Below are positions 29,905-40,700 of a stretch of DNA of 64,000 bases, in pieces. The notes beneath the pieces are model-generated. The model was not told the DNA's origin. It saw nothing but the letters and a program-made list of their open reading frames with translations, and did not search any database. The stretch spans positions 1 to 64,000 of the forward strand of contig MPUH01000262.1 in NCBI GenBank assembly GCA_001970955.1. The letters run 5' to 3'. The position numbers and the translations under genes were made by a program. This stretch comes from Stentor coeruleus. Its lineage: Eukaryota > Ciliophora > Heterotrichea > Heterotrichida > Stentoridae. Numbering within the stretch: position 1 is the first letter of the stretch; every line of letters starts with the position of its first letter.

Positions 29905-32130
29905 CTAAGCTTGGTTATTCTCAGCTTCGTTTTCATGATTTTCCTTTAAGTTATTATCAATCATCCCGGTTTTGGTTCTGCTTTTTTTAGCTTCATTGTT
30001 TAAAACCCTTTTAATTTTTTGAGTTTTTAAAAAATATGCAATTACTGTGTAAATAACCTGCATAAAGAACAGATCAAATAACAGAAAGATAAGGAAATTT
30101 ACTGTCCAATAAATCGAATAACCAATGCAATATTCACATGTCATCCCAACAATAGCGCCAAAGCAAAGGACAGTTAATATAATATAAATCATAATAACAT
30201 AAATCGTTAACTTCTTTGCCCCTAAAGTGTAAAAATTCAAAAAAAACATTGGAATTATTCCTACTTGTGCAAGTGCCCATCCGAAAGCTCCTTTATATAA
30301 CTGTCTTCCATAATAATCAGTAAAATCTTTTTCATAATGCTCAAGAGGTGTATCAAAATACGCATACACCGCTCCAATCAATGTTAGCATTAAAAGCTCA
30401 GAAACACATAATTGCAAGCATAAAAGAGCTCTTCTTTTAGGTGGAGATGAAATAAAAAGAGCAGAAAAAGGGTGTATTAAAAGCATAATAAATCCATTCC
30501 ATCCAAAACTTTTCTTTTCTTTATCAACTCTAAAAAATATAAAAGTAATAAAGATTCCTAAAAATACAAGTATCGACATACTAGCAACAGGACCACTTCC
30601 AACATTACAATCAGTAAGGCTAATTTTTAATTGCTTATCATAAACAATTTCAGATATATTATCACTAATTGCTTTAAGTGAAAATGTTCCTGCGGTTTTT
30701 ATCTGAAGGTTATAAAAATAAACAGTTCCATTGTTTGTTGTTTTATTAAATTCCCCTTCAATTTTACCAACTGGATCAAGTTCAGCTACAACATTGTGAT
30801 TATGATTTGTTTCAAGTTTACCATCTTCTTTATCATAAATTTCTACTTGAAATTCAAGATAATGATTAGTATTAGCAGGAAGTATTTCAATCATGTTTGT
30901 AATTTTTAGGTAATCTGGGGTAATTTTTATAGATATACTACCTTTTATGCTCCCATCTTTATTTTTGAGAATAAGTTCTTTGTCACCAATATCTATAAAG
31001 TATACTTGATCATATGTTCTTTGACCTTCATCAATTTGCAAATTATCAATTCCTTTAACTGAAGGATTATCTTCCATTTCTAGTTCTACTGTTTGTATAA
31101 ATTTATTTTCATCTTCTCCAATTAAATTTACTTCTATGCTCAAATAAAAAAATGCAGCTTGCTCAGTTACGGATGATGTCATATTAATACTTATAAGTTT
31201 GTTTGTAACAATAAATTGTGCTGAATAGGCAGTTTCACACAAATTACATTTTATTTCAAAATTAAAAGTTCCAGAACTAATAACGAAGAAATCTTCAAAT
31301 TTCACTTCTCCAAAGTTTGTTTGTTTAATTATTGATGTTTTTTTATCAGTAATTTGCTCATCTAAAGAGAGAAAATAGGTTCCAGAGCAAATATTGTTAC
31401 AAACTAGAGTGATTGTCATATCGTATATATTATCAGTATCAGGATTAATACCATTTTTAACATTAAATTCCAGTTTCTGCAAAATATCACTCTCATATGA
31501 AAGTAGCCGACCTGGCAATATATCAATATTTAATTTTAAAACATCTACTTGAATTGTTGTTGAATTTTTATTTTCAATTGTTGCTACAATTGATTGATTT
31601 CCGGACTTTAATAGTTTTATAGACTTAGTAACAATTCCATCTAAGCTATAATTTTCAGTTATTCCTGTATATTCTAATTTAAGGTTTTCAGGATCAATCC
31701 AAGGTTTATTATTTTGGTCTACAAGGAGAAATGTTATTGTAAAATTTTTATTGACATAAATGTCTACATTGCCATAATCAAGTATTATAATAAGTAAAGC
31801 TTTATCAACTTTGAAAGATGCTGATGATACTGGAAGATCTGTAGGATATGCAGATGAGCTGGCACTTATAGATAAATCATCTCCTCCACTAAGAAATCTT
31901 AATGAACTGAATGTTATAGAAGTACCAGTTGCGGTACCACTTGGTGAATTTTCAAGTTCACCATTTGATGTTATACTCACAACATCACTTGCTGTAGTTC
32001 CAGTAACAACCACAGTAAAATAATCATTTGTCGTTGCAGGCTATGTAAAAATTACTTGCGAAGCTACGACTACAGTCAATTGTGATGAAACCATGGTAAT
32101 AATTCCAAAAAACGCTATAGCAGCAAACAT
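29905..32130 (-). CDS. large-ectodomain membrane protein, tandem copy B
   Basis: Two exons (32130-32056 and 32040-29905) with a 15-nt intron at 32041-32055 give 736 residues. Architecture and intron site are the same as copy A: signal peptide MFAAIAFFGIITMVSS, exon 2 starting PATTNDYF, Ig/filamin-like ectodomain with Cys pairs (LVCNNICSGTYF; IKCNLCETAY), the DCNVGSGPVASMS linker, about five membrane helices, and a tail ending ENNQA. The ectodomain has diverged strongly from copy A, while the membrane domain is almost the same. This fits a common anchoring or signalling core with diversifying outer parts. Confidence 0.82.
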
Positions 32131-33029
32131 TTTTATTATTATAAGCTAGTATCATTAATTTGACTATTTTCCTTACAATTTTTTATAGAATAAATGCAAA
32201 AATGCCATATTACTATAGTAGCAACTATAATTTTTGGTTTTTTTTCTGGCATAAACAAAAGTTATTTATATATTGCTAACTTAAAACCAAAAGTTCCAGA
32301 GACAGATAAAAATTATATTGAATTTGGTTAATTTATCAAAAAAAAAATTATTTTTATTATAAACTTTGATATANATATTGAATTTGGTTAATTTATCAAA
32401 AAAAAAATTATTTTTATTATAAACTTTGATATAAGCAGTATAATATAAAGTTATGAATAAGACATACTAGAACTAAATAAAAAAATATTATTTTAGGTAA
32501 TACAGAGATAAATTTAAAAAAAAATTTACTATTAGAGCATATAAAAATTTCAAAACTTTTTTTCATCTAGGAATATTAATAAAAATCAGCTAAAGTATTT
32601 TTTAAAGCGCCTTACAGTAATTTTATCTACAGAAAAAGAAGAAAAACTTGAATACGCCTTGAGTATTAAAATATGCAATATTGAGTTAATAGTTATTATT
32701 TAAATAGGATAAGTTTATGCTTTTGATAGCTTAAAGCAAACTTAATTTAGTCAAACTGATTATATAGTATTAAAAAAAGCCTAAAAGTAAAAATACTGAA
32801 TATAAACCTATTTATTTTCCCAATCTTTTCTATGACAAAACTTATTTTAGGTAACATCAAAACTAGCCAAGCTTACTTCCCTTCTTCAATCACATCATTC
32901 TCCTACCTACCCTGTTCACATATCATTTTTTTTATATACCCAATCTCTAAATCCAATAACCTTAATATAACAGTAATTTCTAATAATAAAAATTCCGAAA
33001 AAATTATCTAATTTTTCGTATAAAATATT
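32131..33029. other. intergenic region containing an assembly join
   Basis: It includes the 5' flank of copy B and the single-N join at 32374. A 52-codon ATG-less frame (about 32548-32704) was seen but has no supporting homology. The last 200 bp are C-rich and G-poor ahead of the kinase gene. Confidence 0.55.
32315..32433. repeat. assembly join: 59-bp duplicate flanking a single N
   Basis: Bases 32315-32373 and 32375-32433 are identical and are separated by one N at 32374. The two copies are overlapping contig ends, so the true sequence almost certainly has one copy. No gene is affected. Confidence 0.92.
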
Positions 33030-35690
33030 ATGGGAAGCACTTGTAGCGCATGTGGTTGCCCTCCACAAAGCGAAAACATAGAAAAAACTAGTGAAATCAT
33101 AAAAGCAGAGCCTCTCAGTGAAGAGTGCAAGACAACACAAAAAAAGTCGCGAAAAAGGAAAAATAAGAAGCATGTCCTAAGAAGTCATCTAGCTGAAAAG
33201 TATGTTGAAGCTTCATCAGCAGTGATTTCTAACAAAAAAAAATCAGAGAGTGATATTAAAATGATAGAAGCCGCTTTAAGTACACACTGTATACTGAAAA
33301 ATATCGATAACGACGGTAAAACAATAATCATTGATGAGATGAAGCATTACAGTATCGGAGCTAAAGAGATAATTTTTGAACAAGGGAATCCAGCTGAATG
33401 TTTTTTTGTATTAGTGGGTGGAAAGTTAGAAGTACTTGTTAATGATAATCGAGTAAATATTATAAAACCAGGAACCGGTTTTGGTGAATTAGCGTTAATA
33501 GATAATTGTGCTAGGTCGGCAACGGTTAGGACTATAGAAAAATCAATATTATGGGGTTTAGACAGGAAGACATTTAAAAAATCTATCGAAGTTCTTAATG
33601 CTTCTAATTATAGTGAAAATAGACAATTTCTTGATAGTGTACCTTTATTCCAAATCCTTACCAGAAAACAAAAGGAGCTTATCATGACAGCTATGACTTA
33701 TCAACTCTGGGCTGCAGGAGAAAAGATTATCAAAGAAGGTGACACTGGGGATTCTCTTTTCATAATCAAAGATGGTCAAGTCTCATGTACTCAAAAAGGT
33801 ATAGAAATCCGTCAATTAGCTAAAGGTAATTTTTTCGGTGAACAAGCTTTATTAAACAATTGTGTCAGAACAGCAACTATAACCGCTATAACAGATACAA
33901 AAGTTATCTCAATTGGAAGTACAACAATAGTAAAAGTCTTAGGTGGTAATCTTGAACAAGTTTTATACAAAAACACAATCGTCATGAGTTTTGAAAAAAG
34001 CCCAGTTTTTAGAGCATTGACTGAAGAACAGCTTAAAAAAATCATAGAACATATGAAAATCATGCAATATCAAGACGGAGAAACTGTTATATGTCAAGGA
34101 TTGCCTATGGGTAAACATATATGGGTTGTTTTAAAACATAAATTAAGACAAAATACTACTTTGATTGACCCATTTACTTGTATTGGTGATGAACAATTAT
34201 TGATGAAAGATTCACAAACTTTTAAAGAGTCTTATTTAGCTGAAGGGGTTGTTGTAACAGCTGAAATAAGTAAGGAACAGATTGAAGAAATCCTTGGAGG
34301 GAAAATTGAGTCTGTGTTTAATCAGAATGATATGCTACCGATATTGAGAAAAGTTTCTGTGTTGAGGTATTTGAGTAAATCAAAATTTCAGTCTGTGGTT
34401 AGAGCTTTTAAAATTATAAAATTCAATGTGAATGAGATTATTTTCTGTCAGAATGATCAGGGTGATAAGTTTTATATTATTAAAAGTGGCAAGGTTGATA
34501 TTATAAAAGATGGGACGGTTGTGAGGAGTATCAACATCCATGATTATTTTGGAGAAAGGTCGATATTATTCAACGATACAAGAAGTGCATCTGCCGTAGC
34601 AAACACTGAAGTAGTCTGTTGGGTCTTAGACCGTAGCGACTTTCTAAGAATAGTCGATGAAAACATAAGAAAACAGCTTATCTCAAGAATTGAACTTCAA
34701 GATGATAGCATAGTTCTAAACGACCTCCTACCAGTCAAACTCCTCGGTAAAGGTATGTTTGGTTGTGTCTATCTAACCGCCCATAAAGAAAAAGAAACCC
34801 AATACGCTCTAAAAACCGTGACCCGGCAGAAAATTGCATCTTTCGATATTTTCGACAACGTGATTCTTGAACGTAAAATCCTTCTCCAATTAGACCATTG
34901 TATGATAGTCAAACTAATAAAAACTTTCAAAGACAATCTCAGACTTTATTTCCTCATGGAATACGTTCGAGGTATGGACCTTTTTGACGTGCTCACATTT
35001 CTCGGTAAACTTAGTCAGAAAAATGGTGCATTTTATACCGCTTGTCTAGTTCTAATAATAGAAAATCTTCATGAAAGAGAAATTGTGTATAGAGATTTAA
35101 AACCTGAAAATGTTATGGTTGATGAAGAAGGATATTTAAAACTCATCGACTTTGGTACGGCAAAATTTGTCACTGGAAAAACATATACAACAGTAGGAAC
35201 ACCACATTATATGGCCCCAGAAGTTATAACAGGATCTGGGTATACTCAAACAGCTGATCTTTGGAGCTTAGGGGTTATGGCTTATGAATTCTTTGAAGGT
35301 GTCTTACCATTTGGGGAAAATGAAGAAGAACCTTATAAAATATATGAAAAAGTTCTTGAACATAAACTTGTTTTTAAGAAAATCCTCGAGTTAAAAAGTT
35401 GTGTGAAAAATTTTATTCATCAACTTTTAAGCGTAAACCCTATAAATCGTACTGAAGGGGATATGAAAACCCATATTTTTTTTGAAGAGATTAATTGGGA
35501 TAGATTGCTAGCTAAAGAAACCCCATCACCATATAAGCCTAAAGTTAACTCAGTACAAAATGATGTTGTTAGAGCGAAAAAACTTCGGAAGAACCTTCAG
35601 GAGTTTATATCCAGAGAAGAAATACTTGATAACCAAAGCTCGAGGAGGTGCTTCAAACCTGCATCTGCCAATTGGGATGAAGAGTTTTAA
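33030..35690 (+). CDS. PKG: cGMP-dependent protein kinase (PKG), four CNB domains
   Basis: Single exon, 886 residues. The N terminus MGSTCSACGC predicts myristoylation plus palmitoylation. Four cyclic-nucleotide-binding domains follow, at about residues 94-205, 206-320, 321-440 and 441-560. Domains 1, 2 and 4 keep the phosphate cassette (GFGELALIDNCARSATV, FFGEQALLNNCVRTATI, YFGERSILFNDTRSASA), with Arg followed by Thr or Ser as in cGMP-selective sites. Domain 3 has lost the cassette. The kinase domain starts near 568: LLGKGMFGCVYL, ALKTV lysine, YRDLKPEN, DFG, activation loop TTVGTPHYMAPE. Four CNBs with a degenerate third is the layout known from apicomplexan PKG. A phosphodiesterase gene lies 2 kb downstream. 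Confidence 0.94.
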   Translation: MGSTCSACGCPPQSENIEKTSEIIKAEPLSEECKTTQKKSRKRKNKKHVLRSHLAEKYVEASSAVISNKKKSESDIKMIEAALSTHCILKNIDNDGKTIIIDEMKHYSIGAKEIIFEQGNPAECFFVLVGGKLEVLVNDNRVNIIKPGTGFGELALIDNCARSATVRTIEKSILWGLDRKTFKKSIEVLNASNYSENRQFLDSVPLFQILTRKQKELIMTAMTYQLWAAGEKIIKEGDTGDSLFIIKDGQVSCTQKGIEIRQLAKGNFFGEQALLNNCVRTATITAITDTKVISIGSTTIVKVLGGNLEQVLYKNTIVMSFEKSPVFRALTEEQLKKIIEHMKIMQYQDGETVICQGLPMGKHIWVVLKHKLRQNTTLIDPFTCIGDEQLLMKDSQTFKESYLAEGVVVTAEISKEQIEEILGGKIESVFNQNDMLPILRKVSVLRYLSKSKFQSVVRAFKIIKFNVNEIIFCQNDQGDKFYIIKSGKVDIIKDGTVVRSINIHDYFGERSILFNDTRSASAVANTEVVCWVLDRSDFLRIVDENIRKQLISRIELQDDSIVLNDLLPVKLLGKGMFGCVYLTAHKEKETQYALKTVTRQKIASFDIFDNVILERKILLQLDHCMIVKLIKTFKDNLRLYFLMEYVRGMDLFDVLTFLGKLSQKNGAFYTACLVLIIENLHEREIVYRDLKPENVMVDEEGYLKLIDFGTAKFVTGKTYTTVGTPHYMAPEVITGSGYTQTADLWSLGVMAYEFFEGVLPFGENEEEPYKIYEKVLEHKLVFKKILELKSCVKNFIHQLLSVNPINRTEGDMKTHIFFEEINWDRLLAKETPSPYKPKVNSVQNDVVRAKKLRKNLQEFISREEILDNQSSRRCFKPASANWDEEF

Positions 35691-35711
35691 TATGATATTG
35701 GTTTAACTAAT

Positions 35712-36533
35712 CTATACCATGAAGACCACATAGAAAACAAAGAAAATGACAAAAATCATGAACACCTTGATACCAAGATTTCGATTATTTGTCACATTTG
35801 AATAGTATTTTTCTATTTCAGACTTCGCTGTTTGGAGGTTTTTCAAGCTTTTTTCCGTATACATGTCGATCCTATCAACAGATGACTGCTGCTCATGTAC
35901 TAGTATGGCGATTTTCTGCATCATTTCCGCAACTTCACTTAACTGTTTTTCCACTTGTTCAACACTTTGAGTCCTACTTTGAAGGTAGTTTAGATCTTCT
36001 ATTTGCTTTTGGTGCCTCTACATAAAAATTTACTCTTCATTTTCTTCATCTAAAAAAGTTGGCTTGTCTTTACTCACAATTTCAAAATCACAGTTCATAC
36101 CACTTTTTTTATCTTTACTTTCTCGTAATTGTTTTGTTCTAGCTTGAAGGCTTAATTGGAAATCTTTTGTTAAGAGAAAAAGTCTTTTTTGTAATAATTC
36201 TAAGATTGAATTTGAACAGCAACTTGGTAAGTCTATATGTTGGATTTCTTCTAGTTTAAGCTGAGAGATTTTGATATTGTTTTCGATTTTTTCACTTAGA
36301 GAACGGAGACGATTAGAATGGGTGGAGAAGTTTAGATGAGAGGATGTTTCTGATGATAGTTCATTGAGGATCTTGGAAGAATCGATTAGGAGGAAGAGTA
36401 TGGAAGATGTTTCAGAGATGTAGTGGGATTCGGTTGTTGGGACATGAGATGGAACGAATCGGTTTCTATAAGGATCAAAGCTGGGAACTCGGACTTTTTG
36501 GCTTAGTTCTAAAAGTCTGTCTGTAATGTCCAT
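35712..36533 (-). CDS. STX5: syntaxin-5-like Qa-SNARE
   Basis: The upstream part (36533 to about 36034) encodes the N-terminal helices (MDITDRLLELSQKV; a helix bundle with RLRSLSEKIENNIKIS). The downstream part (about 36015-35712) encodes the SNARE motif (SVEQVEKQLSEVAEMMQKIA; ILVHEQQSSVDRIDMY; KSEIEKYYSNVTNNR) and the tail anchor IKVFMIFVIFFVFYVVFMV. This matches syntaxin 5, the ER-Golgi Qa-SNARE, including the zero-layer Gln in HEQQ. The parts share one frame, separated by TAA and TAG within 15 nt. A GT-AG intron of 18 nt (36016-36033) restores the reading frame; the 16-nt choice would bring in a stop. It sits between PKG and PDE on the opposite strand. The family call is secure; the splice is uncertain. 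Confidence 0.85.
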
Positions 36534-37721
36534 TTATATATTCGCTTTGCTTAGATAGAAAATTGTGATGTTGGAAGTTTGTATAGGAAATTTAGGTTGG
36601 TTGATAGAAATTTATTTTGGGGTGTTAAGGTTATTTGAGATGATTGGGGAAATTGTGTTTTGATGAAAATGTTTTGGTTTGTAAGAAGTTGGGATTATAA
36701 TTTTAAAATCATGAGTATAGGTAAAAATGTAGGATTAGGATAGGTTGATTAAAGAATTTTGTTGGCTGTTTATAATTTGGTTAATTTGGAAAGGAAGGTC
36801 GTTTATGAGAGTAGAGATTTTAAACTTAGTTTTTGCGTTAAGAATTTGGGATAATTATAATTAGAGAAAAAGTTGAGGTGAATTTTTACCAGGAAATGGA
36901 ATTAAAAATTGAGAAGTGGAGATCATATACAGAAAATTAATTATTGCGATATTGTGAGCTTTAATTATCATTTTTATATTGAAAGTGAGAGACTTAGTGA
37001 GATATTTTTATGTAGAAATCAATAAAATCAGTTTTAAATATATGATTTATTTAAAAAATTGAAATCAGAGTTTTTGTACACAATCCAATATAAAATCAAT
37101 CTGAAATGCTAAAAACTTGGAAATTCACTGATTAGCCTTTTTATTTAAAAAAAAGCCTGCTAAGAAATAAATTAAAAAACTTTGCCTATAGCGTTTAGAG
37201 CTAAAATAGCATTTGAAGTTGTAGGTTTTTATAAAACATATTAGTTTATTCTCTAAGAAGACTAAATACTAATATTTAATATATAAATAAGATTTTATAA
37301 GGAAAATTTAATCATTTTTTTTAGTATATAAAACTTTATAACCTATTTTTCGATAAACCAGTGCAAATTACCGAATAGACAGCCTTCACCAGAACTTTTT
37401 GCTTTAAATTATGCAGAAATTAAGTTTTTTTTAATATAGTACACATCTATTTTATTCTAAATATGAATATCAGTAATATTTGAAGATTTAATGATAGTGA
37501 GGAAAGTTAAAATAGATAAATGGATAATTTGATTTAAGAAATAGAGTAATTCAGATATAAAAATGCTTTAAATTACTCTTTGTAAAGAAATATCATAAGA
37601 TATAATTCTCCAAGAAATAAGTGATTTAAATACAAATTAAACCCAAAAAAAACCTAAGCCCGAAATTTTATGATATTAATAAGAATGGATTATTTTTTGA
37701 TAGTTAAGTATAATTATAATT
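36534..37721. other. long divergent intergenic region
   Basis: Bases 36541-36900 hold about ten C against many G on the plus strand, the 5' flank signature of the minus-strand syntaxin gene. The rest is AT-rich and balanced. No open frame with coding character, RNA gene or transposon was found. Confidence 0.6.
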
Positions 37722-40700
37722 ATGGACAAACCAAAGGCAAGAAAACAAAAAAGCCGAAGATTAACTGAAATATCTCAGAACTCTATAAAGCTAGTTGACG
37801 AGAACCCCGATGAAGTCTTGCCGCCAGTGGTTCCAGGCGAGATTTTCGACTACCTATCTCGTATGATCAATCCAGAGAAGTGTCAAAAAAAGTCTCTATT
37901 CCATTCAGCAATCAAACTAGTAAAAGTCAGTACAAGCTCGACCTGGGTTGAAATGTACCTGATAAAAAAAGGACAACTGAAAAACATCGGCGACAAACAA
38001 AAGTCAAAATATTTGAAACTTGACCAAAATGACAACCTCCCAGCCTACAGCGTTTTAAATAAACTTCCAGTTTTACTTACAAACCCTCACACATCCACTT
38101 TATATGCGAAATTTCCTACAAAACTCCAAGGTTTTTCAATGCTAACCCAACAGCAAATTAAGTTGTATAGTGTAGCTTGTATTCCATTATATGTAAAATA
38201 TATTTAGGACACAACAAATTCATTATATGCAGTGGCTCAGCTTTTTAATAAGGTTGATAAAATCAAAGCGCAAAGTTTTTATAGTGAAGATGATGTGAAA
38301 ATTGCTACAAGTCTTGGAAAACTGTTTGGGGAAATTTTTAAGACCCATCGTGAGTATATGGAACTTGCTAAACATAATCGAGGGCTTATAGACTTGGTTG
38401 AAGAACATACACAAGCATGGAAAGCGGCAAATAAAATCTCAAGAAGGGAAAAACTTCATATAAAACTTATAGAAATGCTTAAGAGTCAGCCGATTTTGAA
38501 TAAAAAACTCATGAAAATGATTAAAAATGTCATGGACTGTAGCCATGCAAGTCTTTTTTTAAGCGGCAGTTGCTCGACTAAACCTTTTTTAACTTGCGGG
38601 ACTTATGAAAATCCTGAACATATTGCTAAGCTTATAGAATACTCATGTTACAGCAAGCAGAAAATCTTAAACATTAGAGATTTATCAGTAGAACCATTAA
38701 TCGATACAGAAATCCCTTCTAATATGAGTACTGGGCTTATTTTACCTTTTAATTTGAAAAACTCAGAAACAAAAGTAATCCTTTGCCTTCTTAGAGACTC
38801 CAAAGAGTTTTCGAAAGTAGACCAAACTTTCGCTGAGAATATCGTAAAAGAACTAGCCGAATACCCAACTCTTTATGAAAACTCTAAATATCGTATCCAA
38901 ATTATCGATATTGACAGTGAAATAAAATATTTGCACAAATTTTCTTTACCAGAAGATATTGGTTTTGATTTTTATGAGTTTTTCTATTCACTTAAAGTCA
39001 AACTTGGTGAACTATTTAAACTTAGCTCATGCAGTATTTATATAGCAAATCAAAATAGAGAACAACTTTGGACGAGAAATTCAAGTTCATCAAGTTCACT
39101 TTTATTCCCACATAATTCAGAAACGCTATTAGGAAGAACTTATGAATATGGAGAAATCATAAATTTACCTAACAAAAACTATTTCATGCTTAGCGATTTA
39201 GATGTTTTTGAAGATAAATTTGTTATATCATTACCTATAAGCAATGCTAATTATAAAGATCCGGTTATTGGGGTATTGTTGTGTACGAGAAAAGATCAGG
39301 ATTTTAGTGAATTTGAAGCTTGGCTTATTGAGAAATATGCTGAGAATCTTGCTGAGATTTTTGACCAGATTTTTTTAAGTTATTTGACAACTTTTGATAT
39401 TGAAAACGAAAGTTCAAGTCGATGTTCTTTGGTTAAAAGCCCGAATAGTATGTTTAGGGAGATTAATAAAGAGAGATTTACATTTATGCCTGAAGATTTA
39501 CCTTTGAAAGAAGAGGATGATGACATTTTTATTTTTGAGTCGTCTTTAGCCCTTTCAGAAGTTACGCTTGACCAGTTTTTGAAAGTACAGGCTGTGTTAA
39601 AAGAGGTTAAAGAATCGATGAATCCTTTGAAATTTTATGAAAAAATAAGTGAACTTGGAGGATGTGAAAAGGCAGAATGTCTTATGATGTGTGACTTTGG
39701 CAGGAAATTACAGAATGTTGTTACAAAAAATTATGTACCGATCACTGCTCTTGTGAAAATGTGCATGGAACATAAAGAACTTATTTATGTAGAAGATGAT
39801 GAGTTTATTCTTCCTGAAGATGGTTTTGGGATGAATACAATGAATTACCACAAAGATGACAAAAGTGAAAAAAGTGAATGGAAAAATTTAGTTTTAATCC
39901 CTGTATTAAATCGTTTCAAATCTCTAGTTGGAATATTGAAATTCGAGAACTTCCCACATAGATTGAAAAAAGAAGAAATCGATAATTTGAAAACAATATC
40001 TTTAATAGCATGGCTTGTATGTTTGGATTTTGAAAGTCGTAATTGGAATGAGATTATTGAAGAAATGCGTGGACAATATGCTTTACAACAATGGTCAAGT
40101 TATTTAATACAAGTTGCTAATATGTCGATTTCTAAGATGCTTTTATGTAAAAATGCTATACACAAATTGGTAAATTGTAATGATATTAGAGAAATTATGA
40201 AAATTTGTATTGAAGTTGTTTGTACTGTTATGGACTGTAATTGGGCTGAGATTATTATTGAGGTTGAAGAAAGTATATGCCAAATCAACAGTTTTGGGTA
40301 TAAATACATTGACTTTACAATCCAACAATATGAAGAGTTCAAAAAAATCTCCAGTTACGAAAAAATCCGCAAAGAATGCACTTCAGAAACATTTACTTTA
40401 TGGGTACCCATAGTATACAATGAACTTAAAGGTTATATGAAAATAGAAAACAACAACAATCAAAACTCAGACCTAAACAACAACTTTTCTTCTCAAGACC
40501 AACTAGATTCTTTTAGTCAGAATTTCAAATACTCAAAACGAAATAATATAATCACATCACAAGAAAAACGTTTTGAAGATTTCCGATTAGATAACGAAAC
40601 AATATTAACAGAATTATGTGAAAGAATTGGAGAAGCTGCTTATAATTTCCCTGATACTTTAAAACAAACATTAAATTCCCTTATACAAAGTATTAAAATG

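Noticed and set aside
32548-32704. 52-codon open frame
   Set aside because: It has no ATG and no homology, and it lies in an otherwise non-coding region beside an assembly join.
37722-38207. Separate 161-residue gene before the phosphodiesterase
   Set aside because: A 15-nt intron at 38193-38207 joins it in frame to the GAF-PDE frame.
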